Positions 26,906 through 35,718 of a DNA stretch of 64,000 nucleotides are shown here, piece by piece (position 1 is the stretch's first letter; each line of letters opens with the position of its first letter). Both the position numbers and the translations under genes were made by a program. The stretch lies in NCBI GenBank assembly GCA_964534765.1, contig CAZHRJ010000001.1, positions 12,336-76,335 on the forward strand. Reading direction: 5' to 3'. The notes under the pieces are model-generated. The model made no database searches. It was not told the DNA's origin and saw nothing but the letters and a program-made list of their open reading frames with translations. The stretch comes from CAZHRJ01 sp964534765. Lineage in GTDB: Bacteria > Lindowbacteria > 2-12-FULL-62-27.

Positions 26906-28141
26906 ATGGAACCGGCGATGTTTCCGCGCGTGCTGGCGCCGGAGATGGAACGGCGGATCAAAAGCCCCTACGGGGTTCTGCTCCTTGGACCCCGGCAGAC
27001 GGGCAAGACTACCTTGATTGAAAGCGTTGTGCAGCGAACACGCGGGGAGGTTCTGCGGTACCGGCTTCAGGAGACGAGGACGTTTGAAGAGATTGCCAAA
27101 TATCCGAGAACCATACTGGAGGCGGTCGAGGCGGCGCTTGAGCAGGGACCTGTGACGCTTTTCATCGACGAGGTCCAGAAGGTTCCGGAACTGATCGGGG
27201 ACTGCCAGAGTTTGCTTGACCGATTCAAGGGCAAAGTCAAAATCTATCTGACAGGGTCATCCGCCAGAAAGCTCCGGCGGCAGGGCGCCAATCTCCTTCC
27301 AGGTCGAGTGCTGAACTATTTCCTCCATGCGCTGGCCGTGCCGGAAATCCGGCCGGTGATCCGCCAGAGAATCCTTCCGATGAAATGTTTGCAATCTCCG
27401 ACGCCCGGTCGATTGAGGCTGGAGGAATTTCTGGCGCTGGGAACGTTGCCGGGCATCCTGAGCGCCAGGTCTGATGTACGCGTTGACCTCCTCCGGTCAT
27501 ACGCTTCAGGGTATCTTCAAGAGGAGATTCGCGCGGAGGCGTTGACCCGGAATCTGGGGGGGTTTGCGCGGTTTCTCGAACTGGCCGCCCTGGAATCCGG
27601 CACGGCGCCGAATCTCTCGAAACTTTCGCAGGAATGCGGCCTGCCGCTGTCGACGGTCAAGAACTACTTTCAAATCCTAGAGGACACGCTCATCACGCGG
27701 ACCGTACCGGCGTTTGTCGGAAGCGGCCGAAAACGGCTGTTGACGACGCCGCGATACTACTTTTTCGACACCGGCGTCCGAAATGCCTGCGCCGGACTTC
27801 CGCTGGACGCCCGGTCGATCTCGCGAAGGGAAATGGGAGGACTGTTCGAACAATTTATCGTTTTGGAGTTCATGAAACGCATCGCTTATCTCAAAAAACC
27901 GTGGCAACTCTATTTCTGGCGCACCACATACGGCGCGGAAGTCGACCTCATCCTGAAAACGGAACGGGAACTGATTCCGATCGAGATCAAGTACAGCGCC
28001 GTCCCAAGGCCGGAAGACATACGGCATCTTCGTACGTTCATGTCGGATTACAAATGCCGGCTCGGATTTCTCATCGGTCTCTACCCGCGAGCGCTCAAAG
28101 TCGCGCCCGGGATTACGGCGATCTCGTGGCTCGAGATTTGA
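26906..28141 (+). CDS. AAA-family ATPase with DUF4143 domain
   Basis: 411 residues. The N-terminal AAA domain has the Walker A LLLGPRQTGKTT, Walker B LFIDEVQKVPE and sensor LTGSSARKLRR. After a winged-helix-like middle (TAPNLSKLSQECGLPLSTVKNYFQILEDT), the C-terminal DUF4143 nuclease-like domain holds VDLILKTERELIPIEIKYS, an E-x-K-type core. The family is widespread, often mobile or toxin-like, and its function is not settled. Here it stands alone between two glycan operons. Confidence 0.88.
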   Translation: MEPAMFPRVLAPEMERRIKSPYGVLLLGPRQTGKTTLIESVVQRTRGEVLRYRLQETRTFEEIAKYPRTILEAVEAALEQGPVTLFIDEVQKVPELIGDCQSLLDRFKGKVKIYLTGSSARKLRRQGANLLPGRVLNYFLHALAVPEIRPVIRQRILPMKCLQSPTPGRLRLEEFLALGTLPGILSARSDVRVDLLRSYASGYLQEEIRAEALTRNLGGFARFLELAALESGTAPNLSKLSQECGLPLSTVKNYFQILEDTLITRTVPAFVGSGRKRLLTTPRYYFFDTGVRNACAGLPLDARSISRREMGGLFEQFIVLEFMKRIAYLKKPWQLYFWRTTYGAEVDLILKTERELIPIEIKYSAVPRPEDIRHLRTFMSDYKCRLGFLIGLYPRALKVAPGITAISWLEI

Positions 28142-28159
28142 CGATCGATTTTCGCCGGC

Positions 28160-28218
28160 CTAGACCATGGAAGGTCTGTGCCGGCGATTGCCATGGATGG
28201 CAACGGTTCGCCGGCCTA
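28160..28218 (+). repeat. 59-base two-hairpin dispersed repeat, copy B
   Basis: Copy B of the element at 11117-11175. Hairpin 1 is AGACC-loop-GGTCT and hairpin 2 keeps the same 8-base and 6-base stems. Most differences from copy A are in loops or in the bulge (for example loop TGGA against GGGA). Bases 28150-28162 repeat TTCGCCGGCCTA, the right-end sequence, so the copy is flanked by a 12-base direct repeat. It lies between the convergent DUF4143 and methyltransferase genes. Confidence 0.75.
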
Positions 28219-28250
28219 ACCGCAAGGCTGTTTTCCACAGAAAAAACCGT

Positions 28251-28997
28251 TTATCGATCGTTCACCATCAAACAGGCCAACGTGGTCCCATTCATCCATC
28301 GTAATTTCCTGAATCGATCATCCGTTTGCCTCAATTCCTCAAGCGCTTCCGTTACACCCTCCCACGCCGAATAATCATGCCACAAAATAATCCCCTTCCG
28401 GTCGCCGATCAGTTGGATGGCGCTCTGCGAGTCGGTGTAGACGTTTTTGCGGGAGTGATTGGCATCGATGAAGATGAAGTCGACAGAATTTTTATATGGG
28501 GTGAAATCAAAAAATGTACTGTCTCCCTGGAGTTGAATGATTTTTTCGCGGGCGGAGTTCTTTTTAAACAAAGAACCCATGTCATCCGGCCGACCGATAT
28601 CCAATGTGTAGATTTTTGTTTCAGCGCCGGAGTTCAAAGCGAAGTTCAGTGTTGCAAACCCGTTTGCGGTTCCGAATTCAAATATGGTTTTCGGCTGGAA
28701 ATGCCGAACGAGACTGCTGAGAATGGCAATCTCTTGAAAGGAGGTATCCCCAATCTTGGATGATCCAAACCCCAGCGCAATTTGCGACTCGGGCGATCCT
28801 CCAATCTCCCAGTAGTCCGTTTTTTCCGCGCGGGGAATGACGTCGGGTTGAAATCCCAGAAAATGGGCCAGCCGGGCGACTTTAAGCCGCGCCTCCTTTT
28901 TCAATAAAACCCTCCCCAGCAGCAGAGTCCCGCACTCCCAGAGGCAAAATAGAAATTTTGGCAGAAAGCGTTTTGTGGTTACTACGACTCCATCCAT
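28251..28997 (-). CDS. class I methyltransferase (Methyltransf_24 type)
   Basis: 248 residues. An N-terminal segment with a short hydrophobic patch precedes the Rossmann core with TIFEFGTANGFATLNFALN (motif I), IYTLDIG and VDFIFIDANHSRKNVYTD. This matches the class that methylates sugars in capsule and LPS loci. GAGG eight bases ahead of the ATG serves as ribosome-binding site. It is on its own strand block, convergent with the DUF4143 gene and divergent from the next GT2. The acceptor is unknown. Confidence 0.8.
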   Translation of the reverse strand: MDGVVVTTKRFLPKFLFCLWECGTLLLGRVLLKKEARLKVARLAHFLGFQPDVIPRAEKTDYWEIGGSPESQIALGFGSSKIGDTSFQEIAILSSLVRHFQPKTIFEFGTANGFATLNFALNSGAETKIYTLDIGRPDDMGSLFKKNSAREKIIQLQGDSTFFDFTPYKNSVDFIFIDANHSRKNVYTDSQSAIQLIGDRKGIILWHDYSAWEGVTEALEELRQTDDRFRKLRWMNGTTLACLMVNDR

Positions 28998-29138
28998 TTG
29001 TAATCCTCATCCCTTATCGGCCGCGCCCACTGCGCTTATAGCTACGGCGATCATCAGGTGTCAACCGGTTGGGATTTGCCGAGATTCTCCGGAGTGTCTT
29101 GACGGTGTTGTTCTTCCTATATTTATGTGAGGGCCACC

Positions 29139-29909
29139 ATGAATCGTCAGGAGGTGCCGGCCGACATTGAGCTGAGCGTCATCATACCGGCCTATAACGA
29201 GGAGAAGAAGATCGAGCGGGACCTGTCGCAGGCCTGTCAGTATCTCGATCAGTGCCCCTTTTCCTATGAGATCATCGTGGTGGACGATGCCAGCGGCGAC
29301 CGAACCGTCGAGGTCGGCCAGGCAGCGGCCCACCGGATGGCGCCGGACAAACCGATTCGTTTCATCCGGCAGCCTGAAAACCTCGGCAAGGGCGCGGCCG
29401 TCCGGGCCGGCATGCGGGAGGCGCGGGGCCGATACGCGCTTTTTGCCGACGCCGGCACGTGCGTTCCCTACAACAACCTCGACCGGGGCCTGGCGCTGCT
29501 CAAAGGCGGAGTGGATATGGCCTATGGGACGAGAGCGGTGACGCAGGCGAGGATTCTCAAAAAGCAACCGCTCTACCGGCGGATGGGATCGATCGTATTT
29601 CACTGGATCGTCACCCACCCCATCGGCCTGCCTGAAATATCCGACACGCAGTGCGGGTTCAAGATGTTTACTCAAAAGGCCTATCAGGACATTTTCCAGG
29701 CCATTTCAACGCGGGGGTTCATGTTCGACATCGAGACTTTTCTATACGCCCGCGAGCGCGGCTTCGCCATCCAGTCCTTTCCGGTCGACTGGTCCAACGA
29801 TCCCGACACCCGGTTTAAACCCGTTTCGGGCAGCATCCGGAATTTCATGGAAATCATCGCCATCAAGTGGCGGATCCATCGGATGAAACGCGGCAGGCCC
29901 CCCGAATGA
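29139..29909 (+). CDS. dolichyl-phosphate-mannose-synthase-like GT2 glycosyltransferase
   Basis: 256 residues from ATG 29139. LSVIIPAYNEEKKIERDL, IIVVDDASGDRTVE, NLGKGAAVRAGM and SDTQCGFKMFT are the DPM1/Alg5-type marks. The usual DAD after LFAD reads DAGT here (YALFADAGTCVPY), which deviates at the metal-binding site. A GTG at 29127 is an alternative start; the ATG has a good GAGG ahead. It probably charges a polyprenyl phosphate with a sugar for the next gene, which it overlaps by ATGA. Confidence 0.84.
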   Translation: MNRQEVPADIELSVIIPAYNEEKKIERDLSQACQYLDQCPFSYEIIVVDDASGDRTVEVGQAAAHRMAPDKPIRFIRQPENLGKGAAVRAGMREARGRYALFADAGTCVPYNNLDRGLALLKGGVDMAYGTRAVTQARILKKQPLYRRMGSIVFHWIVTHPIGLPEISDTQCGFKMFTQKAYQDIFQAISTRGFMFDIETFLYARERGFAIQSFPVDWSNDPDTRFKPVSGSIRNFMEIIAIKWRIHRMKRGRPPE

Positions 29910-31549
29910 CCGCCCAACGGCGCGACTGGGTCCGATGGGTGCTCATCTGTCTGGCGCTGGCGGTTTTGCTCACCGCCTATGCCCTGCGATATCCGAACAC
30001 CGACCCGGACCAGCACATTTTCGGATCGATGATCCTCAAGGACCTCCATCCGGAACTGTACCCTCTCGACTTTTTTCTGTCGGACCAAAAAAACTTCCAA
30101 TTCTACATCCCGTGGTACCGTGCGCTTGCGGCCTGGGTGGTGGGCGACGCGCGTGGAGAGGACCTGCTGGTGAGATACAACCTCCTGTTGTTTCCAAGCT
30201 ATTTTCTGTTTCTTCTGGGGATGTATCTGCTCATCTGGCAGTTGACGGGAAAGGCGTCTGTCGGCTGGATCGTCGCCCTGAGCGCGGTCTTGACCCGCCA
30301 GTGCCTCTCGGTCAACCCGTTCGGAATAGGCCTTGCCCAGTCGATGGTCGGGTTGAAACTGTTTTTCGCGGGCGTTCCCTGGATACTTTACATCCTGGTG
30401 CGGATGCGCCTGGGTCGATCGGGGCAGTATCTGGCCTGTTTTCTTCTGGGCCTGCTTTCAAATCTTCACCCGATTCTCGGCCTGGGGATCATGCTCTGTA
30501 TGGGCGCTGCGGTCTGGGTCATTCGACAATCCATCGGATGGAAATGGTCTGACGGTTTCGTTTCCGCGGCCGCCTTTGCCGCCGGATTTTCTCCGTTTGT
30601 CTTTCAGTATCTCCATGCCCGCCCGCCGGTCATGGGCGCTGGGCCAACGCTCACCGCGGATGAATTCTGGACGGCTTTTTCCCCCGCCTGGGGGTATCTT
30701 CCGGTTTCGCTCAAGGGTCTGCGGAATTTTCTCCTGGACGCGCTGCCGCTTTTGTGTTTCAGCGCCCTGGCGATCCGAGGCCGCAGTCGCGGCCGGCCTG
30801 GACAACGGCCGGCGTCAGAGACGCCGGCATTTGAAAGATTTTTTTGGGTCTTTGCGGCCGCGGCCCTGATTGTCCCGATCGTGGTCAGCGCCGCTATTCA
30901 GACCCAAAGCCACCTGACCAACCGGCCGCCGGTGATCGGCCTTGAGCCAATGCGCTGGACGAGCTTCATTTATCTGCCGCTGTTTGTTTTCACGTCTTTT
31001 TTCCTGGCGGACGCCATCGACCGCCGCAGGTCCCGGCTGACGATTCTGGCGGCGGTGTTGTTGCTCTTTGCTCAAAAAGAGTTTCCCGGCCGACAAATCG
31101 TTCGCGAGGCGCTCCGGGAAAGCGGCCTGCATTCGGAGAAGCGATTGGAGGTGTGGACCCGGGAGACCCGGAGGAAGGCCGATCTTCAGGAACTGGCCGA
31201 ATGGGTCCGCCGGCACACCCGGGCCGACGATCTTTTTTTCCATCCCCACTACGATTTCCGTTTTTACGCCGAACGATCGATCGTCGTCGGCTGGAAGGAC
31301 GGATCCATGCTCACCCGCGCGGGACCCGGTCGAGTCCGGGAGTGGCTCAGTCGCTCCGGCGCGGTCCGGGAAGCGCTGGACTCAAAAGATCCGCGCAAAA
31401 TACTGGATACGGCGAGACAATACGGCTGTCACTATATTGTCCTCCGCAGCGGGCCCGGCAGGGGACTGGACCGATTCCAGGAAGCTCCACTTTATGAAAA
31501 CCAGACATACCGGATATATCCCGTGACGGACAATGCCGGAAAAAGTTAA
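29906..31549 (+). CDS. polytopic membrane protein, probable GT-C-type glycosyltransferase with soluble tail
   Basis: 547 residues. About 10-11 membrane helices (first WVLICLALAVLLTAYAL) carry an early acidic loop (YPNTDPDQHIFGS), as in GT-C enzymes that use lipid-linked sugars. After residue 410 a soluble domain follows (LQELAEWVRRHTRADDLFFHPHYDFRFYAERSIVVGW), a feature of some PMT-like proteins. A translated palindromic repeat adds RPASETPA between two helices. It is coupled to the DPM1-like GT2 upstream. Confidence 0.65.
   Translation: MTAQRRDWVRWVLICLALAVLLTAYALRYPNTDPDQHIFGSMILKDLHPELYPLDFFLSDQKNFQFYIPWYRALAAWVVGDARGEDLLVRYNLLLFPSYFLFLLGMYLLIWQLTGKASVGWIVALSAVLTRQCLSVNPFGIGLAQSMVGLKLFFAGVPWILYILVRMRLGRSGQYLACFLLGLLSNLHPILGLGIMLCMGAAVWVIRQSIGWKWSDGFVSAAAFAAGFSPFVFQYLHARPPVMGAGPTLTADEFWTAFSPAWGYLPVSLKGLRNFLLDALPLLCFSALAIRGRSRGRPGQRPASETPAFERFFWVFAAAALIVPIVVSAAIQTQSHLTNRPPVIGLEPMRWTSFIYLPLFVFTSFFLADAIDRRRSRLTILAAVLLLFAQKEFPGRQIVREALRESGLHSEKRLEVWTRETRRKADLQELAEWVRRHTRADDLFFHPHYDFRFYAERSIVVGWKDGSMLTRAGPGRVREWLSRSGAVREALDSKDPRKILDTARQYGCHYIVLRSGPGRGLDRFQEAPLYENQTYRIYPVTDNAGKS
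30807..30833 (+). repeat. in-frame palindromic repeat, copy 1
   Basis: Nine-base arms GCCGGCGTC and GACGCCGGC with the three-base loop AGA. It differs from copy 3 (38485-38512) at two of 27 bases and is in the same orientation and frame. It encodes RPASETPA in the loop between two membrane helices. Confidence 0.8.
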
Positions 31550-32393
31550 AATCCCGTCGAGACACTGGTCGGCGGACCATGAGGACATGCTCGAGGAGTC
31601 CAGCCACAACCATTATCTCGACGTGGCGTCCCGCAAGAACGCGATCCGGTCTTTGTCGGACCGTCTGAGCCGGCCCAATGCCGCGTATCTGGAAGCCGGC
31701 TGTTCGACGGGCTGGCTTCTGGACGATGTGCGGCGGACATTTCCCGGAATCCGATCGATCGGCGCGGACGCGATCCTGGCCGGTCTGCGGAAGATCCGCG
31801 GCCGAGGCAGCACCGCCGGTGTCCCAAGTGCCGGCGTCTCCGACGCCGGCCGAAGCCGCGATGCGTGTCTTGCGCAGTTTGATTTGTGCCGGGCGCCGTT
31901 TGCTGATCAACGTTTTGACGCCATCAGCTGCGTCAACGTGCTGGAACATATCGAGGAAGACATCCAGGCGATGCGGGAAATCCGCCGGATGTTGAAACCG
32001 GATGGGCGGGCGTTTCTCATGGTTCCCGCGTGTCCCGGTCTGTACGACTATTTCGACGAGGTCCACCAGCACGTGAGACGGTATGACCGGACCGAATTTC
32101 GAGATAAACTCCGGTTGGCCGGGTTCGACATCGTGCGGGAAAATTACATGGGAACCGTATTGTTCCCCCCGTTTTTTGTCGTAAAAAAAATCGGCCAGTG
32201 GAAGATGAAGGGGAAGAGCCTTGAGGAGAAACGGCATCACGTCATGAAAAATCTCAGTGGCGGCGGGGCCGGCGGCGGCCCGATCGGGTATCTGGGCGCT
32301 CTGGCGATGGCCGTGGATTGGCAACTGGGAAGGTGCTTCAGCCTTCCGTTCGGGATACGGCTGTTCGCGCTCGTGGAAAGGAGCGGCTCGTGA
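31533..32393 (+). CDS. class I SAM-dependent methyltransferase
   Basis: 286 residues. Motif I is AAYLEAGCSTGWLLDDV, then QFDLCRAPFADQRFDAISCVNVLEHI and LKPDGRAFLMVPA. A 20-residue insert (GSTAGVPSAGVSDAGRS) sits between the second strand and the QFD motif and is a translated copy of the palindromic repeat. A C-terminal amphipathic region (VLFPPFFVVKKIGQWK) may touch membrane. It starts 17 bases before the preceding gene ends. The likely role is methylation of a glycan precursor. Confidence 0.82.
   Translation: MPEKVKIPSRHWSADHEDMLEESSHNHYLDVASRKNAIRSLSDRLSRPNAAYLEAGCSTGWLLDDVRRTFPGIRSIGADAILAGLRKIRGRGSTAGVPSAGVSDAGRSRDACLAQFDLCRAPFADQRFDAISCVNVLEHIEEDIQAMREIRRMLKPDGRAFLMVPACPGLYDYFDEVHQHVRRYDRTEFRDKLRLAGFDIVRENYMGTVLFPPFFVVKKIGQWKMKGKSLEEKRHHVMKNLSGGGAGGGPIGYLGALAMAVDWQLGRCFSLPFGIRLFALVERSGS
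31824..31851 (-). repeat. in-frame palindromic repeat, copy 2 (inverted)
   Basis: This 28-base stretch is an exact reverse complement of copy 3 at 38485-38512: arms GCCGGCGTC and GACGCCGGC with loop TCC, preceded by CCAAGT. In this orientation the repeat is read as PSAGVSDAGR within the methyltransferase. Confidence 0.85.
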
Positions 32394-33349
32394 ACATTAT
32401 GGTGACCGGCGTGGCCGGGTTTATCGGATCCAACCTTGCCCAGACGTTGATCCAGGCGGGCCATGTGGTCGTCGGTATTGACAACCTGTCCGCGGGAACA
32501 CGGGAAAATGTTCCGGCCGGGGTCGATCTGCGTCAGGCCGACATCCGGTCCAAAGAGATTTATCCGCTTTTTCAAGGCCGGGACGCCGTCTTTCATCTGG
32601 CGGCGAAGAATTGTCTGCTGGATTGTCTTCACAATCCGGTCGAAACCGCCGACATCAACGTCGGCGGCACGGCCAACGTCCTCGAAGCGGCGCGGCTGGC
32701 CGGGGTGCGGAAGTTCGTCTATGCCGATTCCTCGGCCGAATACGAGGGAGTCCCGGACCTGCCGTCGAGGATCGAGCGGATCGACCCGCAGGGCGCGTAC
32801 GCGGTGAGCAAACGCGGTGGCGCGCTCTTTTGCGAGACGTATCACCGGTATTTCGGATTGAATGTGACCATCCTCCGGTACTTCAACGTCTACGGGCCGG
32901 CCCAGGATTTTCGCCGGGTGATCCCGCCGGTCATGAGCGCGTTTATTTTGAAGATGCTAAAAGGCGATGCGCCCGTGATCTACGGCACAGGCGAAAAGCG
33001 GCGGGATTTTATTTACGTGGACGACGTGAACCGATTCCACCTGCTGGTCCTCAAAGACGCCCGGACCAGCGGCCGGACGTACAACGTGGGATCAGGATCG
33101 AATTATTCCGTGAACGACATTTTCCGGCTCATCGAGGATATTCTTCAGACCGGCCTAAAACCCATCCACCAGGCGCCTCTGCCCAACGACGCCGACGCCA
33201 CCCTCGCCGACCTCGCTGACTCGCTCACGCTTGGCTGGAAACCGGAAATCGCCATCCGGGAGGGATTACGCCTGACCGTGGACTATTTGAAAAGCAAAAT
33301 TGAAACGGAGGCCCGCCTCGGGGCAGCCGGGCTTGGCCGGACGACATGA
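32390..33349 (+). CDS. NAD-dependent sugar epimerase (GalE-like extended SDR)
   Basis: 319 residues from GTG 32390 (MNIMVTGVAGFIGSNLAQTL). It has the SSAEYEG Ser region, AYAVSKRGGALF (YxxxK) and VIYGTGEKRRDFIYVDDV, placing it among UDP-sugar 4-epimerases and their relatives. GTG overlaps the methyltransferase stop by four bases. It should epimerise the sugar nucleotide used by the surrounding transferases. Its 3' end overlaps hddA by four bases. Confidence 0.87.
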   Translation: MNIMVTGVAGFIGSNLAQTLIQAGHVVVGIDNLSAGTRENVPAGVDLRQADIRSKEIYPLFQGRDAVFHLAAKNCLLDCLHNPVETADINVGGTANVLEAARLAGVRKFVYADSSAEYEGVPDLPSRIERIDPQGAYAVSKRGGALFCETYHRYFGLNVTILRYFNVYGPAQDFRRVIPPVMSAFILKMLKGDAPVIYGTGEKRRDFIYVDDVNRFHLLVLKDARTSGRTYNVGSGSNYSVNDIFRLIEDILQTGLKPIHQAPLPNDADATLADLADSLTLGWKPEIAIREGLRLTVDYLKSKIETEARLGAAGLGRTT

Positions 33350-34374
33350 TCATTACCCGGACCCCATTTCGCATCCCGCTGGGCGGCGGCGGGACGGACC
33401 TTCCGTCGTTTTACCGGCGGGAGGGCGGGTTTGTATTCAGCGCGGGAATCGATAAATACATGTTCATCTGCGTCAACCAGCCGATCGTCGACGATCTCAT
33501 CCGTCTGAAATATTCCAAAACCGAAATGGTCGGTTCGGTCGGCCAGGTTCAGCACGATCTGGCCCGGGAGGCGCTTCGACGGGTCGGATTCCGAAATTCC
33601 GTCGAGATCGTCTCCATGGCCGACGTCCCGGCGGGCACGGGGCTTGGATCATCCAGCTGTTATCTGGTCGGCCTCCTGAACGCCCTTCATACCCTCCGGC
33701 GGGATTTCGTGTCCCTGAAGGATCTGGCCGAGGAGGCCTGTGCGATTGAGATTCGGACTTTGAAAAAACCCATCGGCAAACAGGACCAGTACCTCGCGGC
33801 ATTCGGAGGGCTGACGGTTCTGGACATTTCCAAAACGGGAAAAGTGACGGTCACGCCGGCCAAGGTCAGCCGTGAAACCGTGGATGACCTCGAAAAACAC
33901 ATGCTGCTCTTCTTCACCGGCACCATGCGAAACGCGCTCGATATCCTGTCCGAACAGAGCCGGGCGACAGAGAAGCGGGAGAATAAGGTTGTTTCAAGTC
34001 TTCAGCGGATCAAGGAAATTGGATTCCGGATCCGGGAGGCGATCGAATCCGGGGACCTCACGCGGTTTGGACTTCTCATGGACGAGCACTGGCGATACAA
34101 GAAAAAACTCTCGACAAAAATTTCCGACAGGCGATTTGACGAGTTGTACGATCTGGCGAAAAAAAGCGGGGCGCTTGGCGGAAAAATCACGGGCGCCGGC
34201 GGCGGCGGGTTTTTCGTGTTTTATTGCGACGGCAAACCCGACCGGCTTCGAAAGGCCATGAGGGATCGGGGACTGCGGGAAATGCGATACCGCTTTGATT
34301 TCGAGGGGACCAAGGTTATTTCAAATTTTCTCAATTACCGCGTCACCGACGCGCCGGAGGACGCGCCGCGGTAA
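33346..34374 (+). CDS. hddA: D-glycero-alpha-D-manno-heptose 7-phosphate kinase (GHMP family)
   Basis: 342 residues starting MIITRTPFRIPLGGGGTDLPSFY, a signature of the HddA branch of GHMP kinases. The ATP loop is PAGTGLGSSSCYLVGLLNA and motif 3 is KITGAGGGGFFVFY. It phosphorylates C1 of heptose-7-phosphate in the GDP-heptose pathway. The partner genes hddC, gmhA and gmhB follow directly. The last codons read DAPEDAPR, two units of a tetrapeptide repeat. Confidence 0.88.
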   Translation: MIITRTPFRIPLGGGGTDLPSFYRREGGFVFSAGIDKYMFICVNQPIVDDLIRLKYSKTEMVGSVGQVQHDLAREALRRVGFRNSVEIVSMADVPAGTGLGSSSCYLVGLLNALHTLRRDFVSLKDLAEEACAIEIRTLKKPIGKQDQYLAAFGGLTVLDISKTGKVTVTPAKVSRETVDDLEKHMLLFFTGTMRNALDILSEQSRATEKRENKVVSSLQRIKEIGFRIREAIESGDLTRFGLLMDEHWRYKKKLSTKISDRRFDELYDLAKKSGALGGKITGAGGGGFFVFYCDGKPDRLRKAMRDRGLREMRYRFDFEGTKVISNFLNYRVTDAPEDAPR

Positions 34375-35084
34375 TGAAAGCCATGGTTCTCGCCGCGGGC
34401 AGGGGCACGCGGCTCAAACCCCATACCGACACCATCCCCAAACCCATGATGCCCGTCGCCGGCCGGCCGCTGCTTGAGCATATTTTTGAGCAAATCCGTG
34501 CGGCGGGGATCGCGGACATTGTCGTCAATCTTCACCACCGGCCCGAAGTCATCCAGAATTATTTCAGGGACGGCGGCCGGCACAACATCCGGCTGACCTA
34601 TTCATTCGAGCCGGACCTGCTCGGCACTGCGGGAGCGGTTTTGAAGCTAGCGGCGGAGTTTACGGAGACTTTTCTGGTGTATTACGGCGACAATTACGTC
34701 GAATTGGATTTGCCGGACCTGATCCGATCGCATCGACAGTCGAAATCGGATGCGACGATCGCGGTATTTTCCTGCGAGGAGCCGCATCGATCCGGGATCG
34801 TTCAGGCGGATGACAGCGGCCGGATTTTCAATTTTGTCGAAAAACCCGACCCCGAGATCGATGTCGGCCGGCTGGCCAACGCCGGCGTCTACGTGCTGGA
34901 ACCGAAAGTCATCCCGGTCATTCCCGCCGGGCGGGCGGTTGATTTTGGCCGGGACATTTTTCCGGAACTGATCCGGAATCACTTCTTCCTCCAAGCCTAT
35001 CCCCTTCGGGCAGCGGTCTACGGCATCGACACGCCGGAGCTTCACGCCAGACTCGTCCGGCATCTTGCTGAGCGAACCAATTGA
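34374..35084 (+). CDS. hddC: heptose-1-phosphate guanylyltransferase (nucleotidyltransferase family)
   Basis: 236 residues beginning MKAMVLAAGRGTRLKPHTDTIPKPMMPVAG, with YYGDNYVELDL as metal site and FVEKPD further on. Its length and single domain fit the HddC type, which joins GDP to D-glycero-alpha-D-manno-heptose-1-phosphate. Specificity is inferred from position between hddA and gmhA. The ATG overlaps the hddA stop (TAATG). A mannose-1-phosphate guanylyltransferase is the main alternative. Confidence 0.82.
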   Translation: MKAMVLAAGRGTRLKPHTDTIPKPMMPVAGRPLLEHIFEQIRAAGIADIVVNLHHRPEVIQNYFRDGGRHNIRLTYSFEPDLLGTAGAVLKLAAEFTETFLVYYGDNYVELDLPDLIRSHRQSKSDATIAVFSCEEPHRSGIVQADDSGRIFNFVEKPDPEIDVGRLANAGVYVLEPKVIPVIPAGRAVDFGRDIFPELIRNHFFLQAYPLRAAVYGIDTPELHARLVRHLAERTN

Positions 35085-35118
35085 AATACCGGCGGGGGAT
35101 GGCTATTCTTCAAGGGAC

Positions 35119-35718
35119 ATGAAAAACAGGGAGTATATCGAATCCTATTTGGCGGGGATCAAACAGATTTCCGAAGAGATCAGCCGGGAGGACATTGACC
35201 GGGTGATCGAGTCGCTGTACGAGGCGTGGGCCGGTGGCCGACGAATCTTTATTTTCGGAAACGGCGGGTCGGCCGGGACCGCGTCGCATTTCGCGGCCGA
35301 CCTCAACAAGTGCACGTCGATCGAGGGGAAGAGACGGATCAAGGTCATGAGCCTGGTGGACAGCGTTCCGTGGGTGAGCGCTCTCACCAACGACGACGGC
35401 TGGGACAATGTCTATGTGGAACAGATGAAAAATTTTTTCGAGACCGGAGACGTGGCGCTGGCCCTGAGCGTCCATGGGGGTTCGGGCAAGGACAAGGCGG
35501 GGTTGTGGTCCCAGAACCTCCTGAAGGCCCTGCAGTACGCGCAAAGCAGGGGCGGCAAGGCGCTGGGATTTTCCGGATTCGACGGCGGCGCGATGAAAGA
35601 GATGGCGGACGTCTGCGTTGTGGTTCCCTACAACACAACACCCCATGTGGAGTCGTTCCACGTCGTCCTGCACCATCTGGTGACGTTTCGCCTGGCCGAG
35701 CGCATTCGATGTACTTAG
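35119..35718 (+). CDS. gmhA: sedoheptulose 7-phosphate isomerase
   Basis: 199 residues with the SIS fold: FIFGNGGSAGTASHFAADLNK, LTNDDGWDNVYVEQ and a late VVLHHLVTF with the conserved His. It converts sedoheptulose-7-phosphate to manno-heptose-7-phosphate, the first step of heptose synthesis. The ATG at 35119 has AAGGGA upstream; the frame extends further but the extra residues do not resemble GmhA. Its stop codon lies in the left arm of an inverted repeat. Confidence 0.92.
   Translation: MKNREYIESYLAGIKQISEEISREDIDRVIESLYEAWAGGRRIFIFGNGGSAGTASHFAADLNKCTSIEGKRRIKVMSLVDSVPWVSALTNDDGWDNVYVEQMKNFFETGDVALALSVHGGSGKDKAGLWSQNLLKALQYAQSRGGKALGFSGFDGGAMKEMADVCVVVPYNTTPHVESFHVVLHHLVTFRLAERIRCT

Noticed and set aside
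11117..28218. The 59-base hairpin repeat as a tRNA or known riboswitch
   Set aside because: There is no acceptor stem, CCA end or T-loop, and no match to a riboswitch core I know; it is kept only as a structured repeat.
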